Assembly (NCBI GenBank): GCA_964358485.1
Contig: CAYHPY010000091.1
Coordinates: 1 to 15,429, forward strand
DNA: 15,429 bases
Source of the DNA: CAYHPY01 sp964358485
Lineage (GTDB): Bacteria > Elusimicrobiota > Elusimicrobia > UBA1565 > UBA9628
Direction: 5' to 3'
Part shown: piece by piece, positions 14,574-15,429 of the stretch
Numbering within the stretch: position 1 is the first letter of the stretch
Layout: every line of letters begins with the position of its first letter
Position numbers and translations under genes: made by a program
The notes under the pieces: model-generated
What the model was told of the DNA's origin: nothing
The model's database searches: none
The model's input: the letters and a program-made list of their open reading frames with translations, nothing else

Positions 14574-15332
14574 TCATTTTAAAAAACGCTTCAGCGCGCG
14601 GACTTCGCGGGGCAGGATTTCCACGGCGTCGCCCTCCAGGCGCAAAGTGGCGGCGGGGTCGTGGGCCGTGGCCCCGCGGTTGATGATGGCGTAGGGCGCC
14701 CCGGCGCGCGCGGCCGAAAGCGGGATGGAGGCGGCCGGCTCGACCGTCAAGGTGGAGCCGATGGAAATCACCAAATCCGCCCGCTGGGCCGCGGCGAAGG
14801 CCTGGGCCATGATCTTTTCGGGCATGGCCTGGCCGAAGGAGACCGTGGCCGTCTTAAGGAAGCCCCCGCAGGGGCAAAGGGGACAGCGACGGGTTTTTTG
14901 GAACGCTTCGAAGGCCGGCTCCGGGTCGGTCCGCGCCCCGCAGGTGAGGCACTCCACCGCGCGGTTGGTTCCGTGCAATTCCAGGATTTTGTCCGGAGAG
15001 CTGCCCGCGTCCTGATGAAGGCCGTCGATGTTCTGGGTCACCAGCCGGTCCAGCCGGCCGAGGGCTTCCAGCTCGACCAGGGCCAGATGGGCGGCGTTGG
15101 GCCGGGCGTTGAGAAAGGCCTTCCAGCCTTCGAGCTTGTAGTCCCAATGCTCGACGCGCGCGTCCTCGGAGGCCAGGAAATCCTGGAAGAGAACCGGCTG
15201 GCGGGTTTTCCACACGCCCCCGGGCCCGCGAAAGTCGGGGATGCCGGAACCCGTGGAGATCCCCGCGCCGGTGAAGACCAGGACGCTGCGCGCGTCCCGC
15301 AGGAGTTCGGCCAGGGTTTGGGCGGCGGCCAT
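14574..15332 (-). CDS. Sir2-family NAD-dependent protein deacylase
   Basis: This 252-residue sirtuin removes acyl groups from lysines using NAD+. Motifs in order are GAGISTGSGIPDFRGPGG (22-39, NAD binding), TQNIDGLH (99-106), the catalytic histidine H120 in ELHGT, zinc cysteines C128 and C131, then C150 with C153 or C155 in CPLCPCGG, SFGQAMPE, and GSTLTVEPA near the C-terminus. Length is typical of bacterial CobB-like enzymes. ATG at 15332 is preferred because it starts ten residues ahead of the first conserved helix. An in-frame ATG at 15386 would add 18 residues lacking family resemblance, though neither start has a strong ribosome binding site. It is followed at 22 nt by the caspase-like gene. 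It looks like a canonical cytosolic deacylase. Confidence 0.9.
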   Translation of the reverse strand: MAAAQTLAELLRDARSVLVFTGAGISTGSGIPDFRGPGGVWKTRQPVLFQDFLASEDARVEHWDYKLEGWKAFLNARPNAAHLALVELEALGRLDRLVTQNIDGLHQDAGSSPDKILELHGTNRAVECLTCGARTDPEPAFEAFQKTRRCPLCPCGGFLKTATVSFGQAMPEKIMAQAFAAAQRADLVISIGSTLTVEPAASIPLSAARAGAPYAIINRGATAHDPAATLRLEGDAVEILPREVRALKRFLK

Positions 15333-15429
15333 GGGCGATTCTACCTTGCGTGGGGCGGGGCGGGCAACTCGCCGGCAAGCCTTCATTTATGGGGATTCGG
15401 GGGGGGTGGTGGCGTCAAGTCAATAAATG
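15333..15429 (-). other. Region upstream of the Sir2 gene, no complete gene visible
   Basis: Reading leftward, TTGACT and TTGACG overlap near 15413-15423 and could be -35 hexamers. The best -10 candidate, CATAAA near 15385-15390, is too far away (about 20 bp) to be convincing. A run of Cs separates them. The window ends here. Confidence 0.25.

Noticed and set aside
12854..15332. Sir2 plus caspase as an antiphage defence island
   Set aside because: The peptidase has an export signal, the sirtuin is of the ordinary deacylase type, and there is no sensor, nuclease or other defence gene nearby.
1..15429. RNA genes, CRISPR arrays, insertion sequences, selenocysteine insertion
   Set aside because: No tRNA or rRNA-like segment, no regularly spaced repeats, no transposase motif or terminal repeats, and no in-frame TGA inside a conserved domain were found by reading.

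Overview
The window is a GC-rich bacterial stretch (roughly 65-70% G+C by eye in most genes) with twelve protein genes. Eleven read leftward on the minus strand and one reads rightward. There are no rRNA, tRNA, CRISPR or insertion-sequence signals. A lipobox lipoprotein, exported proteins with Sec-type signal peptides and a near-consensus sigma-54 promoter point to an anaerobic, probably two-membraned, uncultured bacterium. The style recalls Elusimicrobiota genomes, but that is a guess and cannot be shown from the sequence.

Left edge (1-1048): the first 185 residues of an exported, Ala/Pro/Ser-rich protein run off the left end. A 175-bp divergent intergenic region follows, carrying two stacked dyad repeats built on an ACAAAA half-site, one of them in the spacer of a candidate sigma-70 promoter. 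Then comes a 98-residue membrane protein on the plus strand.

Centre (1049-12833): eight tightly packed minus-strand genes form what looks like one operon. In transcription order they encode a transketolase-like ThDP enzyme, a threonine-synthase-like PLP enzyme, a second unrelated-looking fold-type-II PLP enzyme, an XdhD-type molybdenum hydroxylase with fused [2Fe-2S] domain, an SsnA-type aminohydrolase, an M20 N-carbamoyl hydrolase, a beta-ureidopropionase-like nitrilase and a small lipoprotein. Several junctions overlap by 1-16 nt. A sigma-54 (-24/-12) promoter lies just upstream of the first gene and fixes its start codon. XdhD and SsnA are the signature pair of the anaerobic purine/urate utilisation cluster known from E. 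coli (ygeWXYZ-ygfK-ssnA-xdhD) and gut anaerobes. That cluster is also linked to a sigma-54 activator (YgeV). Here the usual partners (HyuA, YgeW, YgeX, YgeY, YgfK) are not seen; different carbamoyl hydrolases and PLP enzymes, plus a transketolase homologue, stand in the operon instead. This is the most interesting content: a candidate variant pathway for breaking down purine-like heterocycles for nitrogen and carbon.

Right edge (12854-15429): a Sir2-family NAD-dependent deacylase is followed, 22 nt downstream, by an exported caspase-like (C14) peptidase with an EF-hand-like loop. Its C-terminal third is strikingly AT-richer than the rest and is unrecognised.
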